A DNA stretch of 64,000 nt from Beijerinckiaceae bacterium. Lineage in GTDB: Bacteria > Pseudomonadota > Alphaproteobacteria > Rhizobiales > Beijerinckiaceae. Within the stretch, counting starts at the first letter, position 1; each line of letters begins with the position of its first letter. The notes under the pieces were generated by a model. That model was not told where the DNA came from, searched no databases, and was given only the letters and a program-made list of their open reading frames with translations. Position numbers and translations under genes: made by a program. Below, piece after piece: positions 28,145 through 37,098 of the stretch. The stretch is taken from positions 124,001-188,000 of the forward strand of contig CANGBX010000006.1 in NCBI GenBank assembly GCA_947452455.1. Reading direction: 5' to 3'.

Positions 28145-29196
28145 TTCGCGCGTGTAAATTCGCGCTGTGCAGTTGTTTTGATCGCATTGGCTTGCGGATA
28201 TTTGCGCGGCACTTCCGCAAAGAAAGCGCAGGCCTGTTCTTTTGCGCCGAGTTTTTCGAGCGATTGACCAAGCCGTAGCATGGCATCTGGCGCATGCGCG
28301 GTCTTGGGATGGTCTGTCGAGATTTTCAAATATTGCTCGGCCGCATCACGGTGGCGGTTGCGCTTGAAAAAGCTTTCGCCGAGATAATAAACCGCTTCAC
28401 CCGCCAGCGGATCTTTCGGATAGCGCTGCAAGAAAGTCGCGAGGCTTGCTTCCGCCGCATCATATTGCCCGCGCTCAAGCGAGAAGACGGCGAGCTCGAA
28501 CTCATCTTTGGGGGTCGTTGCCGGCATGGCCCCCAAAGATGAATTCGAGCCCGCTTGTGCGGGCGGCGCGGCGATGGCGGCTTGGCGGCCTCCAGTGAGA
28601 TCGAGCGGCGCATTGGCATCATCCTGCGCGCCGAGCGGGCCGCCGGGGACGGGACGCGTCACAGGGCGGCTAGCCGAATCTGGCGAGCCCAGTGCGCGCG
28701 GCGCACCGGGAGCATCAGGATTGGCGGCTGGATCAAAAGCATCGCCGCGTCCATTGCCGCGCGCACCGGCAACGCCCGCGACAATCGCGGGCGCAACGCT
28801 TGGGGCAGCCTGCGCGACATTGGGCGCAGAGCCACCAAGCTCGGGTTCAAGGTCGCCGCGGCGCTGCGGGGGCACGGGGGCGGGTGCTGGCTGGGCAGAC
28901 GGTGCTGCGGGGCGTGCGCCACCCTTGGGCTGCAGCTCCTGGAAGCGGAAATCCACATCCTGTTGGAACTTGCGCAGCATTTCTTCGCTACGGCGAACCT
29001 GAAACTGCATTTCTTCCATGCGGCCGTTCATCGTGCGGATCTGGTTTTCCAGCCGGTCGATGCGCAGCAATAATTCAGCCGTATCGCCACCAGCCTCGCG
29101 GCCGCCACCAAACAATTGGGCGGAAGCAGGCAAAGCCGCGCCTGCCAGCATGACGAGCGCGAGCAAAAGGGTCTTCAAGGGATTTTGTCTCAGCAT
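28135..29196 (-). CDS. cpoB: Tol-Pal system protein CpoB/YbgF
   Basis: 353 residues. Signal peptide (LLLALVMLAGAALPASA, cut near 26), a coiled coil (about 38-85, IDRLENQIRTMNGRMEEMQF), a long Pro/Ala/Gly-rich linker (about 95-225) and a C-terminal TPR domain (about 235-350; FELAVFSLERGQYDAAEASL). CpoB couples outer-membrane constriction to peptidoglycan synthesis. The linker of about 130 residues is much longer than in E. coli. Start at MLRQNPLK chosen for the signal peptide. Confidence 0.88.
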   Translation of the reverse strand: MLRQNPLKTLLLALVMLAGAALPASAQLFGGGREAGGDTAELLLRIDRLENQIRTMNGRMEEMQFQVRRSEEMLRKFQQDVDFRFQELQPKGGARPAAPSAQPAPAPVPPQRRGDLEPELGGSAPNVAQAAPSVAPAIVAGVAGARGNGRGDAFDPAANPDAPGAPRALGSPDSASRPVTRPVPGGPLGAQDDANAPLDLTGGRQAAIAAPPAQAGSNSSLGAMPATTPKDEFELAVFSLERGQYDAAEASLATFLQRYPKDPLAGEAVYYLGESFFKRNRHRDAAEQYLKISTDHPKTAHAPDAMLRLGQSLEKLGAKEQACAFFAEVPRKYPQANAIKTTAQREFTRAKCA

Positions 29197-29289
29197 GGGC
29201 TTGGCCTCTTCGCCTGCATCATGGCCTCCGGGATGTGGAATAAACGAGGCAAGACTTCGACCAAATTGGGGTCGTCGTGATTGCCTGAC

Positions 29290-29325
29290 AAAAAAAGACC
29301 GGCGCTCTTGGTGAGGGCGCCGGTC
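29290..29325 (-). terminator. Intrinsic terminator between pal and cpoB
   Basis: GACCGGCGC (29297-29305) and GCGCCGGTC (29317-29325) pair perfectly; on the minus strand a run of seven T follows. It ends the pal transcript. Confidence 0.85.
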
Positions 29326-29362
29326 TGGTGATCTTTGAAAGCTTGCGCCGTGGGGCGGGCTT

Positions 29363-29875
29363 TTAAGAGTTGGCGCCGCCGAGCACGGTAACGGCGCGAC
29401 GATTCTGCGACCAGCAGGAAATGTCGTTGCAAACCGCCACAGGGCGTTCTTTGCCGTAGCTGATCGTGCGCAGACGCGAGGCCGGAATGCCGCGCGCAGC
29501 GAGATAGGATTTGGCGGCTTCCGCACGGCGTGCACCGAGCGCGAAATTATATTCGCGTGTGCCGCGCTCATCCGCATGGCCTTCGACGGTGATCGAATAT
29601 TGGCCATATTGCTGCAGCCAGCGCGCCTGCTTGTCGAGCGTTGCTTGCGCGGTCGATGTCAATTCGGTCGAATCGCTTTCGAAGAAAATGCGATCACCGA
29701 CATTGACGACGAAATCTTGCTGCGAGCCGGGCGTTGCAGCACCAGCACCCAGACCCGAGCCGAAGCCGGAGTTGCTGCCATCTTCATTCGGGTTCTTCGA
29801 GCAGGCGCCCATAGCAAGGCCAGCTGCCAGCACGGCCACGAGCTTCAGGCTCCGCGCAGAAATCATGAAAGTCAT
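29363..29875 (-). CDS. pal: Peptidoglycan-associated lipoprotein Pal
   Basis: 170 residues. A lipoprotein signal ends at Cys25 (LAMGAC), followed by a Gly/Ser linker and the OmpA-like domain with VEGHADERGTREYNFALGARRA near residue 98, the Pal signature. It anchors the outer membrane to peptidoglycan and binds TolB. AAGGAG lies 7 bases before the ATG at 29875. A TTAA-N7-TTAG box lies 54 bases upstream, and a terminator follows, so pal can be a separate transcription unit. Confidence 0.94.
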   Translation of the reverse strand: MTFMISARSLKLVAVLAAGLAMGACSKNPNEDGSNSGFGSGLGAGAATPGSQQDFVVNVGDRIFFESDSTELTSTAQATLDKQARWLQQYGQYSITVEGHADERGTREYNFALGARRAEAAKSYLAARGIPASRLRTISYGKERPVAVCNDISCWSQNRRAVTVLGGANS

Positions 29876-29928
29876 TCCGGAACTCCTTCAACTGACCGGA
29901 TAGGTTGCACCCAGGTCTAGTCAGTCTT

Positions 29929-29945
29929 GGTTAATGTTTGGTTAG
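29929..29945 (-). promoter_or_regulatory. CtrA-like box upstream of pal
   Basis: Minus strand CTAACCAAACATTAACC, 54 bases before pal. It matches the CtrA consensus TTAA-N7-TTAAC with one change, and shares CTAACC-N4-ATTAACC with the box upstream of tolQ. Binding is inferred. Confidence 0.45.
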
Positions 29946-29954
29946 GAGGCGCGC

Positions 29955-31322
29955 TTAACTGAGCAACGGTCCCCATGCGGGATCAGATCCAAAGCTTTGT
30001 GTCGGCACGGGGAATTCACCACGCCCGAACACGTCAGCCATGAAGATTTTCGGGCCGCCACCGCCGCCCGGATCACGGAAGAACATCACATAGAGCCCGT
30101 TGGGCGCCCATGTCGGTCCTTCATTGTGATAGCCCTCGGTGATGATGCGCTCGCCCGAGCCATCTGGCTTCATCACACCAACACCGAACGAGCCACCCTT
30201 CTGGCGCGTGAAGGCAATGAAATCACCTTTCGGCGACCAGACAGGTGTCGAATAGCGCGCGCCATCCGAATAGGAGATGCGCTTGGCGCCACCGCCGCCC
30301 GCACCCATCACATAAATTTGCTGCGTGCCACCGCGGTCGGATTCAAACACAACCTGCGCACCATCTGGCGAATAAGAGGGCGATGTATCAATGCCCGCCG
30401 TATCGGTCAGGCGCGTGGTCGCGCGTGAGCGCAAATCCATTGTGAAGAGATTCGATGATGAGCCCTGCGACAACGACATGATGATCTTCTGGCCATCGGG
30501 CGAGAAGCGCGGCGAGAAGGTCATGCCGGGAAAATTGCCGACGACTTCGCGCTGTCCTGTTTCAATATTGAGAATGAAGACGCGCGGATCGCCTTTGCCG
30601 AAAGACATATAGGCAACATCTTGCGACGAGGGCGAGAAGCGCGGCGTGACAACGAGATCTTCGCCGCCCGATAGATAGCGCACATTGGCGCCATCCTGAT
30701 CCATGATGGCGAGGCGCTTGGCGCGGCGTTCCTTCGGGCCCGATTCATCAATGAAGACGACGCGTGAATCAAAGAAACCCTTCTCGCCCGTGATGCGCGA
30801 GAAAATCGCATCCGAGACAATATGCGCCACACGGCGCGCATTGTTCGGGTCGGTCACATATTGCTGTCCGCTCACCTGTTGTCCGGTGGAGACATCCCAG
30901 AGACGGAATTGTGTCTGCATGCGCCCGTCAGGCGCGCGCGCCACGCGGCCCGTCACTACAAATTGCGCATTGATCATGCGCCAGGCATCGGCGCGCGGCG
31001 GCGCATCAGGATTGCTGATCTGCTCGGGGAAAGAGCGCGGCTCGAGCGGCTGCAAGAAGACAGAGCGCGCGAAATTATTGGTGATGATGCCAGAGAGCGC
31101 GGGGCCCTGATCGCCAGCGAAATTCGTCACCGCAATCGGTACGGGCTGGAAATTCGAGCCGCGTCGAATGTCGAGATATTTCGATTGCGCGAAAGCAGAA
31201 GTGGGCAAGAGGCTCGCACCGGCCAGGCCAGTGAACAAGCCGCCCATTTGGCGACGGGAGAAAAGCATTTTTGGATCGCTCATGAGATGATCTCGCGGGC
31301 TGTCGGTGTTGGTCTGGCGCAT
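29955..31322 (-). CDS. tolB: Tol-Pal system beta-propeller protein TolB
   Basis: Up to 455 residues. An export signal with [20 protein letters not shown] and a cut after AFA near residue 45 precedes the N-terminal TolB domain and the six-bladed propeller (about 180-455) with repeats such as SPDGQKI and SPKGDFIAF. It links Pal to TolA in the periplasm. Three starts are possible (31322, 31283, 31268); the first is 3 bases after the tolA stop. The SRRxM sequence resembles a Tat signal, unusual for TolB. Confidence 0.92.
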   Translation of the reverse strand: MRQTNTDSPRDHLMSDPKMLFSRRQMGGLFTGLAGASLLPTSAFAQSKYLDIRRGSNFQPVPIAVTNFAGDQGPALSGIITNNFARSVFLQPLEPRSFPEQISNPDAPPRADAWRMINAQFVVTGRVARAPDGRMQTQFRLWDVSTGQQVSGQQYVTDPNNARRVAHIVSDAIFSRITGEKGFFDSRVVFIDESGPKERRAKRLAIMDQDGANVRYLSGGEDLVVTPRFSPSSQDVAYMSFGKGDPRVFILNIETGQREVVGNFPGMTFSPRFSPDGQKIIMSLSQGSSSNLFTMDLRSRATTRLTDTAGIDTSPSYSPDGAQVVFESDRGGTQQIYVMGAGGGGAKRISYSDGARYSTPVWSPKGDFIAFTRQKGGSFGVGVMKPDGSGERIITEGYHNEGPTWAPNGLYVMFFRDPGGGGGPKIFMADVFGRGEFPVPTQSFGSDPAWGPLLS

Positions 31323-31325
31323 GGT

Positions 31326-32399
31326 TCAGCCCTGCATTTCATCGGGATCGAAACGCAGAATTCGCGCACGCCATTGTTCGTAATAGGGCTGGTATTGGGC
31401 TGGAATTTTAAGCGGATTGCAGCGGCGCACGGCGCGCACAGCACTCTCGGCCAGAGAATTCAGCGATGGATCGGAGGGTGGATTGAGCAGCGAGGGCTGG
31501 CCTGCGAGCGAACCATCCTTCGTATATTCCACCTTGATCTGCGGAATGTAGCGCTGGCCCGAACTCATACCCAGATACGACCAGCACTGCTTATATTGAT
31601 CCTGCAAAAAGCCATCGAGCGCCGCCCATAAAGACGGCGACATTTTCGGCGCATTGGCGGTTGCAGTGCCAAGCGAAGCGGTCTGGCTCACCTGTTGTCC
31701 GGTGGAGGCGCGTTGCTGCGCTTGTTCGCGTGACAAAAGACGCGCGATTTCTGTCGGATCGGTCTTGGCCTTCACCGCTTGCTCGTCGCCGGTCTTGGGT
31801 TTTTGCGCAGGCTTGTTGTCTTTGCTTTGCTCAAGCAGTTTGGCGACCTGATCCACTTTCGGTGGCTCGGGCTCTTTCGGGCGCGGCGGAATCTTGGGCG
31901 GAACAGGTGTTTCCACCTTTTTGGGTTCCGGCTTTTGCTGTTGCTTCAGCTTTTCCAAAGCCTCGGCTTCTTTGGGCTCGGGCTTTGGCTGTTCTTTCAC
32001 CGGCTCGGGTTTTGGCGGCGGTGGTGGCGGTGTCGGTGTCGCTTGCTTTTGCTGCGCAGGCGCGAGCTTTTCATCGCGGCCCGGATCAGGCTCGCGCTTG
32101 CCTTCCTGCACGGGGGCGGCGGTGTCGACTTTGGCTTCCTTCACCACAGGTGTGGGGCGCGTTTCCGTTTGCTCGGAGATTTTATCAGCGCGCGGCGGCA
32201 GCGGCTTTGTTTCTTTGGCGGTCTTTTCACCGCGCATAATCTGGTTGAATTGCTCATTGGTGATGACTTCAACCGGAACGCTTTCTTCAGCCTCTTTGAA
32301 TTGCGGCGCGTCCGAAAAAACGACGAGCGTCGCCGCCAGCAGGGCGGCATGGCCGACTGCTGAAATAACGACGCCGGGATCGGAGGCTCTGAACTTCAC
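31326..32399 (-). CDS. tolA: TolA-like cell envelope protein
   Basis: 357 residues. One membrane helix near residues 10-30 (VVISAVGHAALLAATLVVF), a long Pro/Lys/Glu-rich segment (about 65-215) and a C-terminal domain with IPQIKVEYTKDGSLAGQPSL near 280, as in the TolA/TonB C-terminal fold. It transmits the TolQR proton-motive motion to TolB and Pal. The central part is extended and proline-rich instead of the alanine-rich helix of E. coli TolA. Confidence 0.88.
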   Translation of the reverse strand: MKFRASDPGVVISAVGHAALLAATLVVFSDAPQFKEAEESVPVEVITNEQFNQIMRGEKTAKETKPLPPRADKISEQTETRPTPVVKEAKVDTAAPVQEGKREPDPGRDEKLAPAQQKQATPTPPPPPPKPEPVKEQPKPEPKEAEALEKLKQQQKPEPKKVETPVPPKIPPRPKEPEPPKVDQVAKLLEQSKDNKPAQKPKTGDEQAVKAKTDPTEIARLLSREQAQQRASTGQQVSQTASLGTATANAPKMSPSLWAALDGFLQDQYKQCWSYLGMSSGQRYIPQIKVEYTKDGSLAGQPSLLNPPSDPSLNSLAESAVRAVRRCNPLKIPAQYQPYYEQWRARILRFDPDEMQG

Positions 32400-32409
32400 G
32401 GCCTTGCGC

Positions 32410-32859
32410 TCACTTCCTTTCCTGCTCGGTCACGAGCGCGACTTTCTTGTAACCGGCAGCAGTGATGATCGACATGACTTCGGCCACGCGGCCATAAGGA
32501 ACGCCCTTTGAACCGCGCACATAAATGCGCTCGTCAAAACCTTCTTTGGCCATGGCCTGCAATTTTTCAGGCAAAGCTGATGCTTCCACCGGCTGATCGG
32601 CCAGGAAAATCGCGCCCTTATCGTCAATCGCGACCGAAAGCGGCTTTTGATCAATGTTGAGCGCGGCAGCTTTGGTCTGAGGCAGATCAATCGGCACGCC
32701 GGTTGCGAGCAAAGGTGCCGCCACCATGAAGATAATGAGCAACACAAGCATGACGTCGATGAAAGGCGTCATGTTGATTTCGCACATGGCGGCATAGCGC
32801 GGCACACCGCGCCGCCGCCGTCCGCCGCCACCACCGCCTGCTCCCACTGACATTCCCAT
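32410..32859 (-). CDS. tolR: TolR, biopolymer transport protein
   Basis: 149 residues. A glycine/arginine-rich N-terminus precedes one membrane helix (about 33-52) with the proton-binding Asp in TPFIDVMLVLLIIFMV. The periplasmic domain contains LPEKLQAMAKEGFDERIYVRG. Works with TolQ in a proton-driven stator. Eleven bases after tolQ. Confidence 0.94.
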   Translation of the reverse strand: MGMSVGAGGGGGGRRRRGVPRYAAMCEINMTPFIDVMLVLLIIFMVAAPLLATGVPIDLPQTKAAALNIDQKPLSVAIDDKGAIFLADQPVEASALPEKLQAMAKEGFDERIYVRGSKGVPYGRVAEVMSIITAAGYKKVALVTEQERK

Positions 32860-32870
32860 CAGAAAACTCC

Positions 32871-33599
32871 TTACGACACGCGGTCGCGACCGACATGCGT
32901 GTCGATCTGGCGTGACAGGATGGAGGAGAATTCATCGGCAAAGCTTTCCATGCGCGCCTGCGAGCGTGCGACTTTGCCGGAGAGGATATTGTAGAAGATG
33001 AGTGCGGGAATGGCCGCAAACAGGCCGATGGCTGTTGCAAACAAAGCTTCGGCAATGCCGGGCGCCACAACAGCGAGCGATGTGTTCTTTGAGGCCGCAA
33101 TCGAGCGGAACGAGCTCATAATGCCCCAGACCGTGCCGAACAGGCCGACGAAAGGGCCCGCCGATGCCACAGAGGCGAGCACGAGAAGATTGGATTCCAG
33201 CCGTTCGACTTCACGTGCAATCGAAACATCGAGCACTTTTTCAATACGTGCCTGCAGGCCCATGAAAGAAGAAGAGGCGGTGGAGAAAGAACGCTTCCAC
33301 TCGCGCATCGCTGCGACAAAAAGAGAAGCGGTGGCCGTTGTCTCGCGATTGGCGAGGGCGGCGTAGAGATCTTCGAGCGAATTGCCGGACCAGAAATTTT
33401 CTTCAAAGCGGTCCATCGACACTTGCGCCTGGCGCAGCAGGATGAACTTGTTGACGATGATCGCCCAAGCCCAGACCGAGGCTGCCAGCAGGCCGATCAT
33501 TACGGTCTTCACGACGAAATGCGCCCCCCAGAACATGTGCCAGAAGGAAACTTCAGTCGAAGCGGAAAGTGCGCTCGAAGCAATGTCGCCAGGGTTCAT
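32871..33599 (-). CDS. tolQ: TolQ, proton channel subunit of Tol-Pal
   Basis: 242 residues from MNPGDIASSALSAST. Three membrane helices: about 30-50, 145-165 (SAGPFVGLFGTVWGIMSSF) and 178-205 (APGIAEALFATAIGLFAAIPALIFYN). These match TolQ/ExbB. First gene of the tolQRA(B) operon. The frame is open 45 codons upstream, but that stretch is intergenic in relatives; the chosen ATG has AAGGACGG about 10 bases upstream. Confidence 0.93.
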   Translation of the reverse strand: MNPGDIASSALSASTEVSFWHMFWGAHFVVKTVMIGLLAASVWAWAIIVNKFILLRQAQVSMDRFEENFWSGNSLEDLYAALANRETTATASLFVAAMREWKRSFSTASSSFMGLQARIEKVLDVSIAREVERLESNLLVLASVASAGPFVGLFGTVWGIMSSFRSIAASKNTSLAVVAPGIAEALFATAIGLFAAIPALIFYNILSGKVARSQARMESFADEFSSILSRQIDTHVGRDRVS

Positions 33600-33756
33600 C
33601 GAAACATCCGTCCTTTGCGCGACCGTCCGGCCGCAGATCGACTCACAGCGCGTATTTGCGCGTTGAGCGTTCCTCTGCGCCAAATCGGTCAATTCTGGGG
33701 CTGGCCGCGTGAGTGCCGCCAAGCCTTTGACCACAGACGAGTTAAGCCTTGCTTGA

Positions 33757-33773
33757 GGTTAATATCGGGTTAG
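33757..33773 (-). promoter_or_regulatory. CtrA-like box upstream of tolQ
   Basis: Minus strand CTAACCCGATATTAACC, 158 bases before tolQ in the ybgC-tolQ gap. It has the same CTAACC-N4-ATTAACC pattern as the box upstream of pal and one mismatch to TTAA-N7-TTAA. Confidence 0.45.
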
Positions 33774-33796
33774 CGTTACCGCATTGCGGCACGGCA

Positions 33797-34213
33797 TTAA
33801 CCTTTGGCGCCGCCCAGTGTGGCGCGGATTTGGGCCGGAATACGGCAGGGCTTGCCGTCAACCACGCAGGCAATGCGGACTTGAGCCGCAATCAGCACCT
33901 CATCGCCCCGTTTGACCCGCTGGGCGAGCTCCATCGAGGCGCCGCCGATCTCCATCACATCAGTCTCGATGGTCAGGAGGTCGTCCATCCGGGCGGGCTT
34001 GAGGAAATCAATCGTCATGGCGCGTACGGCAAAACCGAAGCGCTCGGTCGCCTCGCCCGCCAGCACCGCGCCTTGATCAATCCCGTGTGAACGCAGCATC
34101 TCCGTGCGCCCGCGCTCCATGAAGCGCAGATAGGAGGCGTGATAGACGACGCCGGAAAAGTCGGTGTCCTCGTAATAGACGCGGATGGGGAAGATGTGGG
34201 GGAAGGGGGTCAT
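33797..34213 (-). CDS. ybgC: YbgC, Tol-Pal-associated acyl-CoA thioesterase
   Basis: 138 residues with the 4HBT hot-dog fold: YYEDTDFSGVVYHASYLRF near residue 13 holds the catalytic Asp and the conserved VYHxxYL. It hydrolyses acyl-CoA and is a constant member of tol-pal loci. Its first codon overlaps the last codon of the MazF-like toxin gene (ATGA), so the toxin operon may now drive ybgC. Confidence 0.92.
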   Translation of the reverse strand: MTPFPHIFPIRVYYEDTDFSGVVYHASYLRFMERGRTEMLRSHGIDQGAVLAGEATERFGFAVRAMTIDFLKPARMDDLLTIETDVMEIGGASMELAQRVKRGDEVLIAAQVRIACVVDGKPCRIPAQIRATLGGAKG

Positions 34214-34566
34214 GCGCCGCTCATTGTGTCGTTGTTGGTATCGGCCAGACCCAGAAAGATGATGATGGACTGGTTCAGCTTTTGAAGATCCGAAATGCTC
34301 AGCTGTCCGATCTTTTTACCCAGTTTCGATTTTGGGACTGTGGTGACCTTATCGGCCATCAATCGCGACATACGTTCGAGTCCATTCTCCTTGGTTGCTT
34401 CAATGAGCATACGAAATGCCGGGCTCTCTGTTGGGTCGCTGGTGATGGAGCAGACGGTAATAGAGGCCGTTTCGTTGTAAGCATCATTCTGGATAATCAC
34501 GCAGGGGCGAGGCTTGCTCGCATAATCAGGGCCTCCAGCGACGGTCCAGATCTCGCCTCGTTTCAT
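34210..34566 (-). CDS. MazF/PemK-family endoribonuclease toxin
   Basis: 118 residues beginning MKRGEIWTVAGGPDYASKPRPCVII, the MazF N-terminal signature (RGEIWxV..G, then RPxVII), with TVCSITSDP near residue 37 and RLMADKVTTV near 68. MazF toxins cut single-stranded mRNA at short sequences. It overlaps its antitoxin by 4 bases upstream and ybgC by 4 bases downstream. The pair breaks the usual ruvB-ybgC adjacency. Confidence 0.88.
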   Translation of the reverse strand: MKRGEIWTVAGGPDYASKPRPCVIIQNDAYNETASITVCSITSDPTESPAFRMLIEATKENGLERMSRLMADKVTTVPKSKLGKKIGQLSISDLQKLNQSIIIFLGLADTNNDTMSGA

Positions 34567-34805
34567 TTCGACCAGATTTCAGAGATGGAATCGATAAAGT
34601 CCTGATCTTCTTTTTCATAAGGGCTCATGGCGACAGCCCGCGACTGACGGCGAGCTTCCGCAAGCCATTCCGGCGAGCGGGTATCCGGCACCCAAATCTG
34701 GACAAGCCGCAGCCCCTTTTCGCGCTGGCGCTTGCGAAAATCGCTGACCTTGCGCCGCGTCGCGAGGCGCTTCTCGTCTTCAGGTCGCTTGGGTGCACTG
34801 GACAT
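34563..34805 (-). CDS. MazE-family antitoxin (DUF3018)
   Basis: 80 residues. The basic N-terminus with RRKVSDFRKRQREKGLRLVQIWVPDTRSPEW (about 17-47) is the DUF3018 pattern found paired with MazF-like toxins; the C-terminus DQDFIDSISEIW is acidic and likely wraps the toxin. Four-base overlap with the toxin start. A 14-bp palindrome lies 15 bases upstream. Confidence 0.85.
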   Translation of the reverse strand: MSSAPKRPEDEKRLATRRKVSDFRKRQREKGLRLVQIWVPDTRSPEWLAEARRQSRAVAMSPYEKEDQDFIDSISEIWSK

Positions 34806-34820
34806 GGAGCTTCCCTATAG

Positions 34821-34834
34821 GGTTACATGTAACC
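34821..34834. promoter_or_regulatory. 14-bp palindrome GGTTACATGTAACC, likely operator of the MazE/MazF pair
   Basis: A perfect palindrome 15 bases upstream of the antitoxin start, in the gap after ruvB. Position and symmetry suit autorepression by the antitoxin; this is inference. Confidence 0.6.
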
Positions 34835-34867
34835 TAGATCAGGGCCGCATATTTGGCAAGGACGAAT

Positions 34868-35911
34868 TTACTCATCCCCCTCGGCAAACAGGCCGAACTG
34901 GGTTGAGGGATCGCGCGACGGCGCTTCCAACCCCAGATGTTTGAAAGCGGCTGGCGTCAGAATACGCCCGCGCGGCGTGCGCTGGATGAAGCCTTGCTGC
35001 AACAGATAAGGCTCGATGATGTCTTCAATCGCATCGCGCGGTTCTGACAATGCGGCGGCGATGGTCTCGATGCCAACCGGACCGCCGCCGAATTTCAGCG
35101 CCACCGTGTCGAGATAGCGCCGATCCATAATGTCGAGACCAATGCCATCGACATCGAGAAGGCGCAGCGCCTTGTCCGCGACATCGCGCGTCACCGTCGC
35201 GTTGTTATCGACAATGGCAAAGTCACGCACACGGCGCAGCAGACGCCCTGCAATGCGCGGCGTGCCGCGTGAGCGCTTTGCAATCTCATGCGCGCCATCA
35301 TCCGACATGGGAATGCCGAGCACACGCGCGCCTCGCGAGACAATACCTTGCAATTCATCGACCGTGTAAAAATTGAGACGGATCGGAATGCCGAAACGAT
35401 CACGCAAAGGCGTGGTCAGAAGCCCCGCGCGTGTCGTTGCGCCCACAAGCGTGAATTTCGCCAGATCGATTTTCACCGAGCGCGCGGCAGGGCCTTCGCC
35501 GATGATGAGATCGAGCTGAAAATCTTCCATTGCCGGATAGAGAATTTCTTCGACCGCCGGATTGAGGCGATGGATTTCATCGATGAAGAGCACATCACGC
35601 TCTTCGAGATTGGTGAGCTGCGCCGCGAGATCGCCCGCTTTTGCAATCACGGGGCCGGAGGTCGAGCGGAAGTTGACGCCCAGTTCCCGCGCCACAATTT
35701 GCGCCAAGGTCGTTTTGCCCAAGCCCGGCGGGCCAACGAAGAGCACGTGATCCAGCGCATCACCGCGTGCTTTCGCTGCTTCGATAAAAATTTTGAGATT
35801 CTTGCGTGCTGCTTCTTGGCCCGTGAAATCCATCAGCGTCAGCGGGCGGATGGAAGCATCCGTATCATCTTCACGTTTGTCGGCTGAGACGAGGCGGGGA
35901 TTATCACTCAC
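34868..35911 (-). CDS. ruvB: Holliday junction branch migration ATPase RuvB
   Basis: 347 residues. [11 protein letters not shown] near 22, Walker [13 protein letters not shown] near 58, Walker [12 protein letters not shown] near 110, sensor [17 protein letters not shown] near 158 and the C-terminal winged helix [12 protein letters not shown] near 308. Hexameric motor with RuvA. Four-base overlap with ruvA. Confidence 0.97.
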   Translation of the reverse strand: MSDNPRLVSADKREDDTDASIRPLTLMDFTGQEAARKNLKIFIEAAKARGDALDHVLFVGPPGLGKTTLAQIVARELGVNFRSTSGPVIAKAGDLAAQLTNLEERDVLFIDEIHRLNPAVEEILYPAMEDFQLDLIIGEGPAARSVKIDLAKFTLVGATTRAGLLTTPLRDRFGIPIRLNFYTVDELQGIVSRGARVLGIPMSDDGAHEIAKRSRGTPRIAGRLLRRVRDFAIVDNNATVTRDVADKALRLLDVDGIGLDIMDRRYLDTVALKFGGGPVGIETIAAALSEPRDAIEDIIEPYLLQQGFIQRTPRGRILTPAAFKHLGLEAPSRDPSTQFGLFAEGDE

Positions 35912-36522
35912 TGTGAAAGCTCCTTCAGACCGCGGCGGATCAGCGCCTGCGTGCCTGCATCTTCACCCAAAGCGCTGACGCTTGCTGCAACTGCCGCAGC
36001 AGCTTGCGGGCGACCGTAACCGAGATTGACGAGCGCTGAAATCGCATCTTGCACGGGCTTTGGTGCTGATGTGCTTTCTTCCCCAGCAAGACGTGCGAGA
36101 TTGGGATCGACGCTGCCAAATTGCGGTGCTTTGTCTTTCAATTCCGAGACAATGCGCTGCGCCAATTTCGGGCCCACGCCGGGCGTGCGCGCAACGGCGG
36201 CCTTGTCTTGCATGGCAATGGCCGAGGTCAATTCATTGGGTGCCATAATGCCCAAGATGGCGAGCGCCACTTTCGAGCCCACGCCTTGCACACTTTGCAA
36301 CAGACGAAACCAATCACGCTCGGAATCTGACAAAAAGCCGAAGAGACGGATCGCATCTTCGCGCACTTGCGTTTCAATGGCGAGCGTGGCGGCTTCGCCT
36401 GCGCGCGGCAATCTTTGCAACGTGCGCGATGAGCATTGCACGACATAGCCGACGCCTTGAACATCGATAATCACATGATCTTCGGCATAGGAATCAATAA
36501 TGCCTTTGAGCTTACCGATCAT
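35908..36522 (-). CDS. ruvA: Holliday junction DNA helicase subunit RuvA
   Basis: 204 residues. [26 protein letters not shown] at the start (OB domain), helix-hairpin-helix motifs [16 protein letters not shown] near 72 and [21 protein letters not shown] near 110, and the flexible RuvB-binding C-terminal domain NLGYGRPQA near 168. It binds four-way junctions. Overlaps ruvC and ruvB by 4 bases each. Confidence 0.97.
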   Translation of the reverse strand: MIGKLKGIIDSYAEDHVIIDVQGVGYVVQCSSRTLQRLPRAGEAATLAIETQVREDAIRLFGFLSDSERDWFRLLQSVQGVGSKVALAILGIMAPNELTSAIAMQDKAAVARTPGVGPKLAQRIVSELKDKAPQFGSVDPNLARLAGEESTSAPKPVQDAISALVNLGYGRPQAAAAVAASVSALGEDAGTQALIRRGLKELSQ

Positions 36523-37040
36523 GCCTGCACCTTTTTCAAATTCGCAGCGAGCTGGCGCGAGCCGCGGTGCTGCGCATGGCAGATCGCAACCGCCAAAGCA
36601 TCCGCCGCATCGAGCGAGCTTGCATCACTGCGCGGCAAGAGCACTTTAATCATCATGCCGACTTGTGTCTTCTGGGCATGGCCTGCGCCCACCACAGTCT
36701 TCTTCACCAGATTGGCGGCATATTCAGCAACCGGAATGCCGGCGAGTGCGGGCACAAGCAAAGCAATGCCGCGCGCTTGGCCCAGTTTCAAAGTCGATTG
36801 CGGATCGCGATTGACGAATGTCTCTTCCACCGCTGCCTCATGGGGCATGTGGGCATGGACGATGCTGGTAATGCCATCATGCAATTGGCGCAAACGATCG
36901 GCGAGCGACAGCGCGCCGTCCGAATGAACAGAGCCGCAGGCGACATAAGACAGGCGTGATCCTTGCGCATCAATGATCCCCCAGCCGGTGTTGCGCAGGC
37001 CGGGGTCGAGCCCAAGTATCCGAATCGTTTGCAAAGTCAT
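36519..37040 (-). CDS. ruvC: Crossover junction endodeoxyribonuclease RuvC
   Basis: 173 residues. Catalytic acidic residues are visible in [15 protein letters not shown] (Asp near 11), in EETFVNRD (near 70) and in the C-terminal [12 protein letters not shown] (near 144). It resolves Holliday junctions. First gene of ruvCAB, divergent from the second TauE/SafE gene with a gap of about 60 bases. Confidence 0.96.
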   Translation of the reverse strand: MTLQTIRILGLDPGLRNTGWGIIDAQGSRLSYVACGSVHSDGALSLADRLRQLHDGITSIVHAHMPHEAAVEETFVNRDPQSTLKLGQARGIALLVPALAGIPVAEYAANLVKKTVVGAGHAQKTQVGMMIKVLLPRSDASSLDAADALAVAICHAQHRGSRQLAANLKKVQA

Positions 37041-37098
37041 GTAGATTGATTATCCCCCCAGCTTGCGGGCCGCCAGCGGTCCCGATCCGGAGAGCCTG

